DNA of 64,000 bases from Trachythela sp. YZ-2020 (GCA_016169945.1 JADLSH010000395.1:4678001-4742000); one strand, 5' to 3'. Positions 13,201-25,024 are shown, numbered from the stretch's first letter. A program made the numbers and translations. The notes: generated by a model not told the origin, from the letters alone.

Positions 13201-16200
13201 TTGTATATTGATGCCATTAAGGTAAGATTTCTAATTGTTTTTACTCGTCAGTTATATATAATAAATTTTATAAGCATCAGTTAATTAGTTAGGTATTTAA
13301 GTGACACATTTTAAAAGAATTATTGCAACGTAAATAGTGAAATATGAAGATAATTATTGTATAATTAACGTCATGAAATGAATAATTCATCAACTCATAC
13401 CCGGTCTGTACTGTAATCTAGAACATGTTTAGTTAATGCTAAACCTAAACACTCAACTCTGACAAATAACGTGCACCCAGTTCGAAAAACAGCAGAATTA
13501 ATTGTAATTGAGCATGTATAATTTGGTATTTTGTTCATTTGCTTTGTTTGAGAAACAGTATCTCAATTTATTATGTCGGTAAACTCGTTCATACAAGATC
13601 ACACCAACAATTAAATTAAAAATAACAAATAAAATTACAATGGAATAATTAAAATACTAAAGTTTCTAAAATAGCTACTTTATGTATATTGATACATTAT
13701 TAAGATGATCAGACTAAAAATATCTAGTTTCGCTTTAAATAGATCCAATGAACTTGAATTACAATATTCTAGTTTCGCTTTAAATAGATCCAATGAATCA
13801 TGCGGTAATTTGTTCCACTCTTTAATAGTTCTAGTAAAATAGGAATATTTAACTTTGTTTGCCTTGGGTATCTGGTATTTCAGTGGATGGCTGCCGCGTG
13901 TTCTGGATTCTGGATGCGGTATAAGGTACTGATCGGCATTTAGATCAACAAGGTTGTGACTCAACTTATACATTATTGATAATCGCCCTTCCATTTTTCT
14001 TTGTTCCAATGATTTCCAACCGAGTTTGCTCAACATATCTGTCACGCTAGCTTGTGGCGAATAGTTTTATAAACAAAATCTCGCTCCCTTTCTCTGGACC
14101 ATTTCGAGAGTTCGAGTATCTTTCTTATAGTGTGGGTCCCAAGCTCCAATTTTGGTCTTATAATCGATGTATACACTGTTTCTCTCACGTTTTGGGGACA
14201 ATTCCAAAAATTTCGTCGCGCCATTCCCAACACTTTGCTGGCTTTACTTGATATATTTGAAACGTGTTCTGAGAACTTTAATTTTTTATTAAACGTAATT
14301 CCCAGATAAGAGACTGAGTCCACGTATTCCAACTCTGAATTACAAAACATGTATTTCGTTTGAAGAGGATTTTTCTTGGTTGATATACATAACATTTTCC
14401 GGGATTGAATTTCATTTGCCATGATTCTTGCCATATTTCCAGTTTATGAAGATCTTCTTGTAATTCGTCGCAATCAGGACTCCCAGAAATCAAGCCATAC
14501 AGAAGTGAATCATCTGCAAACAAACGAATGCGCGAGTGCAGTGTATCTGGCAGGTCGTTTATGTACACGAGAAACACTAGGGGACCCAAGACTGTTCCCT
14601 GTGGTACACCTGAGGTGACTGGTCTTGGATAAGCGGCTTCTCCTTCACAAACAACAGTTTGAAAGCGATCTGTGAGAAATGATTCAAGCCATTTGTAACT
14701 TTTTCAACAAGCGTTTGTGTGGGACTTTATCAAACGCCTTTTCGAAGTCCAAGATTACTGCGTGGATGCTGGAGTTATTATCAATGGCGCCAGATATATC
14801 ATGAATAGCACTGATCAACTGTTTCTGTCGACCTTTTCGCCCTAAAACCATGTTATACATCTGATAGAATGTTACATTAATCGAAGTATTTCATGATATG
14901 GCTGTGTACTATGTGCTCGAGCACTTTACTTGCGATGCTTGTCAATGAAATAGGCCGATAGTTACTTGGATCTGATTTTGACCCCTTCTTAAAAATAGCG
15001 GTAACATTGGCGTTTTTCCACTTCGTGGTACGACACCATTATCCACTGACTCTTGGAATATTTTTGTAAGGGTTGGAGCTATTTCGTTCGCATATTCTTT
15101 CATAAACCAGGCTGGTATATCGTCCGGTCCGGGTGCTTTATTTGGATTCAGGGCAGACAGTTGGGCAATGACCCCCCAGACACAGATTTTTAGTGGGTCA
15201 ATGCTTGGGTTTGGATTCACGCATATGTCTGGAATGTTTTTTTGTATTTTCCTTGGTAAACACGCCGGAAAACTGTTTACTTAGAATCTCTGCTTTTTGC
15301 TTCCTGTCGCTTATACATTTACCATTGATTTCAAAATCCGGTAAACCAACATCGTCTTTTTGTATGTAAGACCAGACTCTCTTGGGGTTTTCCCTAATCG
15401 AATCTCCAAGGAAATCGCTAATATAGTTCTCTCTAGCAATTTTCAAGTTTAGATGTACGTTTCTTTTGGCTTCTCTAAATTCATTCCAATGCGTTTCGTT
15501 TTTTGTTCTTTTAGCTTTGTTATACAATTTTTGTTTTCTTCGAATTTGTCGTCTTAGCGATCGGGTAAACCAAGGGAGATTGTGCCGAGAGCTAGTGATT
15601 TTATGTGCCACACAATTATTCATAATGTTTTGTATCGCTGATTCAAAATTATTCCATTTGTCATTTAACGACTTCCCCTCAGATTGCACATCAAAACTTT
15701 CATTAAATGCTCGTAATTCCTTAATTATGCGATCTGAATAAGCTTTCTTTCTAATGAATACTTTTCTTTTAACGTTGCGTTTCTTTTTACACCTCGTATA
15801 TAATTTAAAGCTCACAATCTCGTGGTCGCTTATTCCGGGAATTACTTTGATGTCCCTGACGATATTTTTGTTGTTAGCCAGAACAAGATCCAGAACGTTT
15901 TGAGTTCCTAGTTGGGGTCGCGTTGGTTCTTTCACAAACTGGCTCAAATCATGTTTGTCAATGATTTCAAGCAACAATTCCGAACTAGAAACATTTCCAG
16001 AGATTTGTTGGTTTTCCCAGTTAATATTTGGAGCGTTAAAGTCGCCTGCAACTATCACAATTTATTACCCAAAGTCAGAAGAGATTTGTCAAATTCATGC
16101 AAACTTCTTATATCACTGATGAGCTTGCGGGCGATAGTATGAGGCAAACAACAAATATTTATCCTTTTTACTGGCCAACTGACATTGAGTCCAGACGATT

Positions 16201-19200
16201 TCACAATCAGTGTCGAGTTCGAATCGTTGGGTTACTATCAAGTCCTTTTTAATTGCTTGGAAAACCCCTCCGTAGCCATCGCGAAGCGAACAGTTGTTGC
16301 TGATTGATAGTAGTAGGAGATTTATGTATGAAATTTTTAGAAATTCTTATCATCTTGGAATTACTAGTTTCTCCGTCTGGTATCCGGGTGTATGCCCCGG
16401 CGTTGGGTACGAGTCCGGTGTTCTGTATAAGATCCAAAGTCGGGTTTCAGTAGCAGTGACAGTGCAATATATTGTGATTAAATCCTTTGATTTGTTATGA
16501 ATATACAGGATCTTTATCCCCTTGACGCGTTCAAGTCGTTCAAACCTCAAGCAATCATTCATAATTCCATTCGTAAAATGAGATTTGGTCAGTAATAATA
16601 ACTTACTGCACAAATGAATGTAATCATTGGGTTTCATCCATTGCTGCACAAATGGATGAACTCCAACTTTAGATCTATTTATATTGAAATTTGTTGTTGG
16701 TTTACTGAAATTTGTATTTGTAATTTGTCATTTCGCTTGCATGCTATTTCACTTACTCTCGGAGTCTGAGTAGGACGATACAAATTTGTCAATAGAAGAA
16801 ATTTTAAGTGTAATACTTTAATAGAAAGGTATATTCCAAACTCTGATACAAGTTAAGCGAAACAAAGTAAAAGTAAGAAAAACAATTTGAGAGCAACTGA
16901 GCAAGAGTAAATAAGAAATTATGCGAAACTGAGGAACAATTCAATTTTAGTCAAGATCCTATCCGTGACGGAGAGTTGTTAATCCTAACATGCTTCACTG
17001 TATTGATTTATACCTTCTGGCGTTGCTAGTAAAAACCTTGCTTATTTACATTTTTCAGATTGTGATTTAAGGGCATTGATATATCATAACTCTATTTCCA
17101 ACTAATACTGCATGAGCGGTAAAATGAACAGTTCCTTGTGTCCGGGAATGTGTATGTCAAAAGTTTTAAACGCTGCCTGCATGTTATTGAGTATCTACGT
17201 TCAGTGGCATACTCTAGTTCTATACTTTAATGTGTATTTCTTTTAAAGAAGTATTTTCAACTATCTGTGAATTATGCTCTGCTTTTGAAGATGACAGCTT
17301 GCAATATCTTCTACACAAGATATTTTTAACTGGTACGGTTAAATCTCGAAGTATATAATTATCGAAGCCTACAGACAAAATATTTTCAGCCAATTATTAG
17401 GAAATTTTATATTAGCCTGACCTATTAAAAGAGCGCAATATTTGAAAGTGCTTCTCTTCATGCAGCAGCTCTACAATTACATTCCGGTAAAGCTAAATTG
17501 TGGTAATAGCATCGCCTGTAAGCGAACAGTTGTTGCTGATTGATAGTAGTAGGAGATTTATGTATGAAGTTTTTAGAAATTCTTATCATCTTGGAATTAC
17601 TAGTTTCTCCGTCTGGTATCCGGGTGTATGCCCCGGCGTTGGGTACGAGTCCGGTGTTCGGTATAAGATCCAAAGTCGGGTTTCAGTAGCAGTGACAGTG
17701 CAATATATTGATTAAATCCTTTGATTTGTTATGAATATACAGGATCTCTATCCCCTTGACGCATTCAAGTGGTTCAAACCTCAAGCAATCACTCATAATT
17801 CCATTCGTAAAATGAGATTTGGTCAGTAATAATAACTTACTGCACAAATGAATGTAATCATTGGGTTTCATCCATTGCTGCACAAATGGATGAACTCCAA
17901 CTTTGGATCTATTTATATTGAAATTTGTTGTTGGTTTACTGAAATTTGTATTTGTAATGTGCATGGAATTCTGGTATAAGGAAGGTTATTAACATATAAT
18001 TAAGGTCTTTTATCAAAATAATAACGAAACGGTTTGAAAATTTTCGAGAAACATCTATTACCGCCGTTGCTATGGTGATAATGACGTTTTAAGATAGCAG
18101 TTTGGGTTTAAAATGCTTTAACCAGGGACTGCGGGACAGAGGGGGAGGGGCGGTGGGGAGGGAGAGGGATTGCACCAATAATTTATCATACATATTTGTC
18201 ATACACATAAGTTAAACATGTTATAATTTTTCACATCTATAAACAAGAAAACTAAAGAAAACATTATATACGCCAACTATGATAACTAACTCGATCACTG
18301 TTGTATTCAAGTCAGTCGAGTCTCTTTGTTTTTCAAACCAAAAATAATTGTCAAAAAATTGGATCTAAGTAGGAAATCTACTATCTCTTTTAGAAAATGT
18401 AGGGAGCCACTTTAAAAGGCATTTCCTTTCTCATTCCATGCTGTGTTTTGTTTAAAAAATCGGTGCGAGGTGTGTTCTGTAACACACCAAGGTGTGTTTT
18501 CATTCAAAAGGTGTGCAACTTAACACACCTTACAGTCATCAAAGAAAGGTGTGCTAAAAGGAAGTGTGTTCCATAACACACCTTGGTGTGTTTTGTGACC
18601 CACCATGGTGTGTTCTCTTACACACCAAGGTGCGTTTTCTAACACACCAAGGTGTGTTTTCCAAAAGTGCGTAGAAAGGTGTGTAAAACGTACACACCTT
18701 GGTGTGTAATGAAACACACCTTGGTGTGTAATTATACACACCTGTTTTTAGAGTGCGGCTCTATCTTTTCTATACACATTGTAATCGTCTGGGAATATCT
18801 CTGCATTCGTAATATCTGGTGTTAACCACGATTCATTTCCTAGTATGACATCAGGTTGGTGTTCCTCTACTATTGATGCAAGGTCAGCAACTTTATTTTT
18901 GAGGCTTCGGCAGTTAATCAATAAACATGATAAGTTAGTTCGTCTTGGACTTGGTTGATTGCGTCCCTTGTTTGCATTTAAATTACTAAGAAATTCGCTG
19001 GTATTTTGCGAGTTATTTTGGGTAGATACTTCAGAACTCAGCAAACGATATTGATTTTCGGAGCACAGCACGTCATCCTCATTCCTGGGAAATCCGTGAG
19101 AAAAGTTAGATTGGTTACACTGAGGTCAAAGCCAAGTATGAGATAAACTAATAAGCGACTTGTGTTCATTCCCGACCCGACAACACTCTGGGTGAAATAG

Positions 19201-21974
19201 ACCATAACATTCGGACACTCGAAATTCTAATCACTTAAATAACTTTTCTGTATCACTTTGTTTTTAGATTAAGTTAGTATTAGATGAAAGGTCTCTCATA
19301 TTTGATTTAGGACTTAATCATGTATATTCTCCACAGGGAGCCCTAAAAAGACGTGATGCGAAACAGATGGAATATGAAGTGACTGTGGATGAATTAAAAC
19401 GAAAGAAAAAGGAAAAAGAGGAGGTACGTATGATGTAAACGTCTTATACCAAGCTTATACTGTAAAAAATCGAAACAGAAGAAAAGCGTGCGCACATTTT
19501 TGTAAAAATAGTTTTAGCTTTTAAATTAAGCATTGTTCAAAACCGTAATAGTAGATAACTCGAAAGCTGAAACCATGGAATACAGTTTAATTTTTAAAAC
19601 AATAAAAAGCAATGTTTATTAGCTTGTAGTACACAATGATCGCTGAATGTTACTGAATGCTGTTTTTTCCATGAATTTCTGCAAAACGTCAATTGTACTT
19701 TGCTTTACTAGTGAGGGTATTTATGTGTGTAGGTGTATTATTTGCAGAAAGTTGCCTTAGGTTCAAGTATATAATACAAACAGTCAATAACGTAAAGATC
19801 TGCATACATATTAATAAGATACATGCACAAGTACAGTATATAAATCGCTGGATAGCAAAATCCATGCAAAATCGGAAGAATTTTAACTCAAACGTATATC
19901 CTTGCTGTGTAATTTGTTATCTTGCAGTTAGAGCAATCAACGCAATCTCGATCATTTGGTGTTTTAATTGGAAGTCGAGATCCTGAGGATGTGAAGAAAG
20001 AAAAGATTGATAAATTGAATGCAACGATTGAGGATGTAAGAAAGCTTTTGATGTTATATACAAGTTATTTTGAATTCATCAGTGGCCGTTTGTATCATTA
20101 AAACCAATTATCCGTTTGAACGAACCTGGAAGAACAATTTTACTCCAATATTGCACAATTCGTCTGTAGTATGAAGACGGACACTGACGGATGTATTATT
20201 CAGAATTAAGTCCTTCCATACTACATCTTCCATGAAGGACTGTTTTGGCATCAATGGAATGGGTCTGGAATCTGGATGCTGAGTTAGCAGTTCATCAGAC
20301 ATTTACAATTACTTGCATTCAAGTCAAGGGCTATGTAGAAATTCGAGCATTGACTTGACCACCTGTTTGCAACGAATTACTTACTTATTAGTGAAAAGCA
20401 ATTCCTAACAAGGGAAGGATGGTGGGATTTGCCGAAATTTTGTTTAAAGTGAGCTGGCACATGCTATGCTCTCCAAGTGTTTGTAGCATTGAACCCACCC
20501 CAGGCTCGGTGCGCGTCCTTACTCAGTTCTTAACCTTGGTTATTGCATATCTTCAACAGTATTAATGTCTACCTTTGTAGCTTGAACAAAGTGTTGAAGC
20601 CGCTAATGACCGGGCGGAATGTGCAAATCATGATTTAAAAGCTGATATCGAAAGATGGCATAAAAATAAACGACAAGATTTCAAAAACTTATTTACAAAT
20701 TATTCAGAATGTCTTATTGAATATTTCAAACAGGTAAGAACAGCCAACATGTATACCGGTCTGTCTTGGCCCCAATCGTCGCTTTCAATAACAACTAAAT
20801 TATGCTAACAAGTGGATATTGCCAAAATTGCTATTATTCTTAGAGAGAGACATAGGAACTATTGTGTTTTCGTCTCATTGCGCTAACGATCTTTGTAAAG
20901 TTTCTGTCAAATCAAATTCGATAGGAGATTTTTGTCTTTGCTAACATCTCAAACACAACCAGTGATAGGCCTCTTAATTCAGGTCGGCAATTGGTAAATG
21001 TCGACCTGATTGTTGACCTATCATCAAGTTAGGGCTGCAAAAAATTGACGACCTGCAATTATACATTTCTGATGCGAATTTAGAGTAAAAGAGAAAAGCA
21101 GATGAAGAAATGTCCTTCCATTTATTATTATATATTTAAACCAACTTCCTGGCAACTCATGGAAATACGGCGGTTGACTGTTGTGTAAAACTACCTGAAA
21201 AATACAATGAGAACTTCGACGTTTCGAGCGAAGCCCTTCGTCTGGAAGTGTAGACGAAGGGCCTTCGCTCGAAACGTCGAAGTTCTCATTGTATTTTCAG
21301 GTAGTTTTACACAATAGTCAACCGCCGTATTTGTTACCCACACTGGCACCGCACGTTCATGGAAATATGTTTGATAGTTTGATCACGATGTAGTTGAAAG
21401 AAATATATGGAATATATTTCAGTTATGTTCTGGTTTATAAATGTAAATGTCGGCATTATTACTACAGGAACATTTTATTGAAAACATAAATTAGCCGACC
21501 TGTTGCCAACCTGCTCTCATTTCATTTTTCGCTAATTCAGAGACCTTCAGTGACGTCATAGCTCAAATTCTAAAAAGTGCAATAACTTGGGAATGGGATG
21601 AGATATAAATAAAATGTACCCATTATTCTTTATTATTCAAGGCCTACATTAAAACATAGCAATAACACGGTACAGCAAAATTTTTCATTGACACTTTAAT
21701 GTATGGAAGACAAAGCAAAATTATTACAACATTTTCGAAAACATAATGCCTAGAAGACGCCTTCTTATGAATTAGCAGTAGCTTGGTCTACGAAGTTTTA
21801 TGTGTATGTCTATTCTGTATAGAATTATCTATATGTGATTTTCCTTTCTTAATGAAATCGTGGTAAAATTTTAATCGCTTATTCTTTTTATAGAGTCTGG
21901 AGTCTTGGAATGAGGCTCTGACCAAACTGGAATCAACTTCATTAGGTGACGAGGTTTTCACTGAAGCGGAATAG
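7271..21974 (+). CDS. SNX30: Sorting nexin, SNX7/SNX30 type (PX-BAR), complete
   Basis: SNX-BAR sorting nexins bind phosphoinositides through a PX domain and bend endosomal membranes through a BAR domain; the SNX7/SNX30 group works with SNX4 in endosome-to-recycling and autophagy traffic. Eleven exons: 7271-7294, 9366-9560, 9986-10096, 10577-10741, 11367-11562, 12544-12674, 13153-13221, 19337-19423, 19928-20035, 20581-20733 and 21894-21974. Total 1,320 bp including TAG, 439 aa, close to vertebrate SNX30. All junctions are GT-AG and phases are continuous. Matches include [58 protein letters not shown] and a final [15 protein letters not shown] at 7271 gives a short first exon (MEEIESIQ). AATAAA lies at 21983-21988, only 9 bases past the stop. 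SNX7 and SNX30 cannot be separated by eye; an ancestral SNX7/30 is likely. Confidence 0.93.
8039..8431. mobile_element. MITE-like element with 12-bp terminal inverted repeats
   Basis: The ends are cagacattccaa (8039-8050) and ttggaatgtctg (8420-8431), exact complements. ATTCCC occurs directly outside both ends and may be a target duplication. Inside each end there are clusters of tgtcccggt in direct and inverted form. No open frame. It lies in intron 1 of the sorting nexin gene. Confidence 0.65.
8594..8800 (-). mobile_element. LINE fragment (reverse transcriptase C-terminal part)
   Basis: The translated minus strand reads [19 protein letters not shown] followed by [12 protein letters not shown]. 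This is the typical motif after the RT domain of CR1/L2-like LINEs (a series of Leu/Lys-rich residues, QKRALRIIYP, then SYxEAL). It is a short truncated piece, unrelated in position to the larger LINE in intron 7. Confidence 0.65.
9366..10741 (+). CDS. SNX30: Sorting nexin exons 2-4: acidic N-terminus and PX domain
   Basis: Exon 2 (9366-9560) starts with an acidic low-complexity tail and then enters the PX domain at [20 protein letters not shown]. Exon 3 (9986-10096) carries [20 protein letters not shown], including the basic RRYQDF motif that contacts PI3P in PX domains. Exon 4 (10577-10741) carries the PLPEK proline loop and the C-terminal helices ending [10 protein letters not shown]. The three exons are each multiples of three in phase 0. 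Confidence 0.92.
11367..21974 (+). CDS. SNX30: Sorting nexin exons 5-11: BAR domain
   Basis: Exons 11367-11562, 12544-12674, 13153-13221, 19337-19423, 19928-20035, 20581-20733 and 21894-21974 encode a linker ([15 protein letters not shown]) and then long heptad-rich helices. These include [47 protein letters not shown], the strongly basic KRKKKEKEE, and [16 protein letters not shown]. This is the pattern of the SNX BAR coiled coil, whose basic face lies on curved membrane. Intron 7 (13222-19336), the longest, contains the LINE. Confidence 0.9.
11697..11975. mobile_element. hAT-type MITE
   Basis: Ends are CAGTGGCGGACACT (11697-11710) and AGTGTCCGCCACTG (11962-11975). They are flanked by CCCTGTAT (11689-11696) and CCCCGTAT (11976-11983), an 8-bp target duplication with one mismatch, as made by hAT transposases. 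A run of G follows the left end and a run of C precedes the right end. A diverged relative is present at about 62,305-62,497. No transposase frame. It lies in intron 5 of the sorting nexin gene. Confidence 0.8.
12784..12845. repeat. Half-copy of the 21.2-kb palindromic element
   Basis: Contains aactacctgaaaatttcaac, then cgacgtttcgagcgaaggcc. This matches one arm of the perfect palindrome at 21165-21330. A third, more diverged half-copy is at 44046-44105. Confidence 0.7.
13600..16283 (-). mobile_element. CR1/L2-like LINE, 3' two-thirds (endonuclease C-part, RT), degraded
   Basis: Minus-strand frames give, in order: endonuclease end ([14 protein letters not shown] near 16,280-16,240; [12 protein letters not shown] near 16,050; [13 protein letters not shown]), an RT lead-in ([16 protein letters not shown] near 15,140), the RT core ([14 protein letters not shown], then FADDSLLYG near 14,515), and a C-terminal block ([16 protein letters not shown], then [20 protein letters not shown] and [12 protein letters not shown] near 13,800). 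The catalytic pair is FADD rather than YADD. The frame shifts several times and contains stops, so the copy is dead. It sits antisense in intron 7 of the sorting nexin. The 3' end of the element near 13,600 is approximate. Confidence 0.85.
16284..16723. repeat. 440-bp direct repeat, copy A (LTR-like)
   Basis: Starts aagcgaacagttgttgctga and ends gtatttgtaat. It differs from copy B (17520-17958) only by scattered substitutions and a short indel near 16,470-16,475. Its left end coincides exactly with the LINE break point. An LTR pair of a small non-autonomous element is one reading; a segmental duplication is another. No TG...CA ends are seen. Confidence 0.75.
17520..17958. repeat. 440-bp direct repeat, copy B (LTR-like)
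   Basis: Second copy of the repeat at 16284-16723, in the same orientation. Outside its right end the sequence (gtgcatggaattctgg) is unrelated to what follows copy A (ttgtcatttcgcttgc), which fixes the repeat boundary. Confidence 0.75.
18465..18745. repeat. Tandem palindromic minisatellite (ACACACCNNGGTGTGT)
   Basis: At least nine spaced copies of a self-complementary motif, aacacaccaaggtgtgtt or acacaccttggtgtgt, at 22-35 bp intervals. Each copy could fold into its own short hairpin, and copies can pair with one another. It lies at the right end of the insertion in the LINE. Confidence 0.8.
18751..19160 (-). mobile_element. CR1/L2-like LINE, 5' part (endonuclease N-terminus)
   Basis: The minus strand encodes [31 protein letters not shown] and [11 protein letters not shown]. 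These are the first motifs of an APE-type LINE endonuclease (N-R-S, the E of ESWL, then YRxDR). It continues at 16,283 on the other side of the insertion. The upstream limit near 19,160 is uncertain. Confidence 0.8.
21165..21330. mobile_element. Near-perfect palindrome with about 78-bp arms
   Basis: The left arm (21165-21242) runs atacggcggttgactgttgt, aaaactacctgaaaaatac, gagaacttcgacgtttcgag. The right arm (21252-21330) is its complement, with a spacer of about 10 bp. Half-copies occur at 12784-12845 and 44046-44105, so this is a dispersed family. It lies in intron 10 of the sorting nexin gene. Confidence 0.85.
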
Positions 21975-21982
21975 TGAAGTCC

Positions 21983-21988
21983 AATAAA
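21983..21988 (+). promoter_or_regulatory. Candidate polyadenylation signal AATAAA
   Basis: AATAAA occurs 9 bases after the sorting nexin stop codon. If used, the 3' untranslated region would be very short; a later signal could also be used. Confidence 0.4.
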
Positions 21989-22357
21989 ACTGGAATGGTA
22001 AATTCAATGTCAAATTTTAAATTACATAGAACAATATTTTATTAGATACAGTATTCACCTGGAAAGCGACAGGAGGATTCAAACGTCATGAATTAAGATA
22101 ACAGAGTCCGCTGAGGCTTCCATATTGTCCAGCGTATAGAATTAAGCTAGTTGGCTTCAGTTATTAAACAACTAAACCAACGCGCCCTGGTTGATTTCTA
22201 ACTCGCTTTTAGTGAGTAGAGTGGAATCCAACGAGTGGAATCTTGCATGGGAGTTCTATCAATATAATTCAGGTAGTTTTTATGACCATACACGATACCA
22301 TATCATTATACACTGGCTCGCGAGTTAAAAATTGAAATTTGTTGGTATTTCTAGTTG

Positions 22358-22448
22358 TGTTTACACTACAAGCCCAAGGCTGACTAGTTTGATCAGCCAA
22401 TCAGTGTAAGCCAAATTAGGCCAAAGCCATAAGCTTGTAGTGTAAACA
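22358..22448. mobile_element. Short inverted-repeat element
   Basis: Arms tgtttacactacaagc (22358-22373) and gcttgtagtgtaaaca (22433-22448) are exact complements around a 59-bp centre. Likely a miniature element; no flanking duplication identified. Confidence 0.6.
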
Positions 22449-24214
22449 TGGCTTTTGATAGTGCAAGTACTGATGGCCAACATGACAAAATTAAAAGTTG
22501 TCTTTCAACTTTCTATCTGACGATACACAACTCACAAGTAACACAATCAATAATATATTTTGAATACGTTTTGCACCATTATACAACAACTGTATATAAA
22601 AGTAATATATAATGAGTTGTGCTTATTTTGCTTTGCCAAACTGAACAAAATGCTAACTTTGTACTACAGTATGTGCAGGCATTTTAACGAAACTAAAGAA
22701 TTCGCCAAAAGGCATGGCAACTCTTGCCTCGTCGCAAATATAATTAACGTCAGTGGAAGATATATACGTTTTTAAAACAAACTTACCCATATTATAAAAC
22801 AAAGAATTATCCATTCAACCAATTTACACTGACACGAGCATTTCGCTGACCGCTTACAAAACCAATCGGCCGTGGCCTCGTGGATATCGTTCTCTGCGCT
22901 TTGGACAGGGTGCTTGGCTTTCACTTGCACGTTGTTTCGCCACACCCATGAGAAATACTGAATTGGAAAACAGTCTTAACGTTGGATTTCAGTCACGTTT
23001 ATTTTCCATGGATCTACAACCACAGAATAGTTTGATTTAGAGTTTGGTTGAATCCAGGGAAATTATTCATGTGAGTAAAAACATCTTCCAAAGCAAATTG
23101 TTGTTCTTCTAGATTTGTTATAAAAAGTTTATGATTTTTATTTCCACTAGAAACATAATCCATATTTTTGTGAATAATAGCTTCGTATACTAGTCCAATT
23201 TTTATCAATCGAAATTTATCATATATATCAGTGATTATATCATGTAAATTACATATAAACGTAAACTGTAATACAATAAAATGATAAAGTGCATGTGTAT
23301 GGCGTGTGATTTGTTCTGTTGATTCTTATACGTACACTTTAAGGCTCAGTTCGCACGGACCGGACCGTACCCAAACTTGAACGATTTCGTTTTTCGAGTT
23401 TACATGAGACGCATGGAACCGATTCGAGCTGCATAGTTAACCGTCACATTTCGAGTGCGAACAAATGGACCGGACAGATTTGTGTTCCGAATATGTCCAG
23501 TCCCGTGTGAACGTATACGTAATGTAATACCCATGACCCGACAACATTGGGACACCCAAATGTGAGTACGATCCTCTACAAAACATAGCCCTTAAGAATC
23601 CCTTAAGGTGGAGTATTGGAAACATTTTTGTCTCGGGCCGTGGGTTGCCTCTTGGATGCTTTCTCTGATACACGACAACTTACATTGTTATTTAAACGAA
23701 ATCGTGCATATAATAACTACTTCTAATACAAAAGTCTGGTTAAACATGTTTTGTTTTGGCGTTGTGTAACACTCACTAGTCGTCTGGTTTACCTAAAGCA
23801 CCTGTTACATGTCTTCTAACGTTTAGAGTTTTAATATGTACTTTGCATAACGTCACAGATATGTCATAACATTGAGTGACTGGATGAGTAAATGGCATGA
23901 GTATACATATAACAAGCACAGAATAAAGATGTATACAGAAGGGCCACTCAGCGGTGCAACGTGTCCCCGGTTTTTTATGCAAAAATATGCATATGCGTGC
24001 TTATTGGCTAGAAAAAGCAATTGACTGGCCAGAGTAATGGCGGCCAACATGCGTAATGCGATATGCGCGACCCCAAAAAATTCAAAGGTTCCCAAGAGAG
24101 TGAACCCTCTATATAATATTTACTCTATGTAACAAGTAAGCGGATATACGCAGTTAGCCACTCTGCTAATCTACTTGGCCATGGGCGAGAATTTCAGGCT
24201 CTATATAATACAGG

Positions 24215-24388
24215 GCGCACACGCTACGATTTTAGTCGGGCGACTTATGGTTTAGATGCATTATATTTAACAAAGTCAATGCACATGAGCGAAAAACGAA
24301 GCACACAAACCATGCTGCTGAGAGTTTTTCGTTTTAACATTCATCTAAAACATAAGTCGGTCGACTAAAATCGTACCGTGTGCGCGCG
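24215..24388. mobile_element. Inverted-repeat MITE-like element
   Basis: The left arm gcgcacacgctacgatttta, gtcgggcgacttatg, gtttagatg (24215-24258) mirrors the right arm catctaaaacataagtcgg, tcgactaaaatcgta, ccgtgtgcgcgc (about 24341-24388), with a few mismatches. The inner sequence also has smaller inverted matches (gagcgaaaaacgaa against gtttttcgttttaac). Confidence 0.7.
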
Positions 24389-25024
24389 GCTTAAAAGCGA
24401 CTAAAAAGCATTGCTGTATGTATCATCATATGGTGATTGTTGAATTATTAGTGTTCTGTACAGACTGTAGATAAAAGGGTGGAAGTTCCCAACAGCACAT
24501 TCGAAACCTACGAAACCACGAAAGACGTGTAAGCATGGCAAAACACATGCTTGAATTATTGTGTGCTGACAGTCATGATTTAGATTTTAGATTTAGAATA
24601 TTTAAAATAAGCATTCAATTGAGAAATTGGCAATTAGTATAATATATAATTGGTATAATATATAATTGTATAATATATATGCATGCATGCATTCTGGTCT
24701 AGCACAATGTCAATGGTGCCATCTAGTTATGATTCAGTGATCGGAATGTCCATTGTCTGTCATTGTTTTGGAAATCCCACTGTTCTCCATGCCATCATCC
24801 TGTCACTCATAATTCCGATTTATATTAACATTTATGTAAAGCCTTTGGTAAAAATGCCTTATTGCGCCATTGACATTGTATTTTATCATCAGTAAACGCT
24901 CGAATTACCATAGAAGGTAATATCTTTTTCAGTTGTTCTAAAATTCTAAACCAGCCTATTCTTTATATCACTTGGTTGAACTAGAATACTGGGTTTGGTG
25001 GATAATCCAAGTGAGTAGATATAT

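Larger units (their letters stand above)
16284..18750. mobile_element. 2.5-kb insertion that splits the LINE endonuclease
   Basis: The LINE endonuclease reading stops at YNVYRKDR on the far side (18,757-18,800) and resumes at RDGYGGVFQ on the near side (16,240-16,283). Everything between is foreign to the LINE. It contains two near-identical 440-bp direct repeats (16284-16723 and 17520-17958) around a 796-bp centre, followed by about 800 bp that end in a palindromic tandem repeat. No transposase or integrase frame is seen. Confidence 0.7.

Noticed and set aside
13680..16058. Active reverse transcriptase gene
   Set aside because: Frames are broken by shifts and stops, the endonuclease is split by an insertion, and the element is antisense inside an intron; it is a dead LINE.
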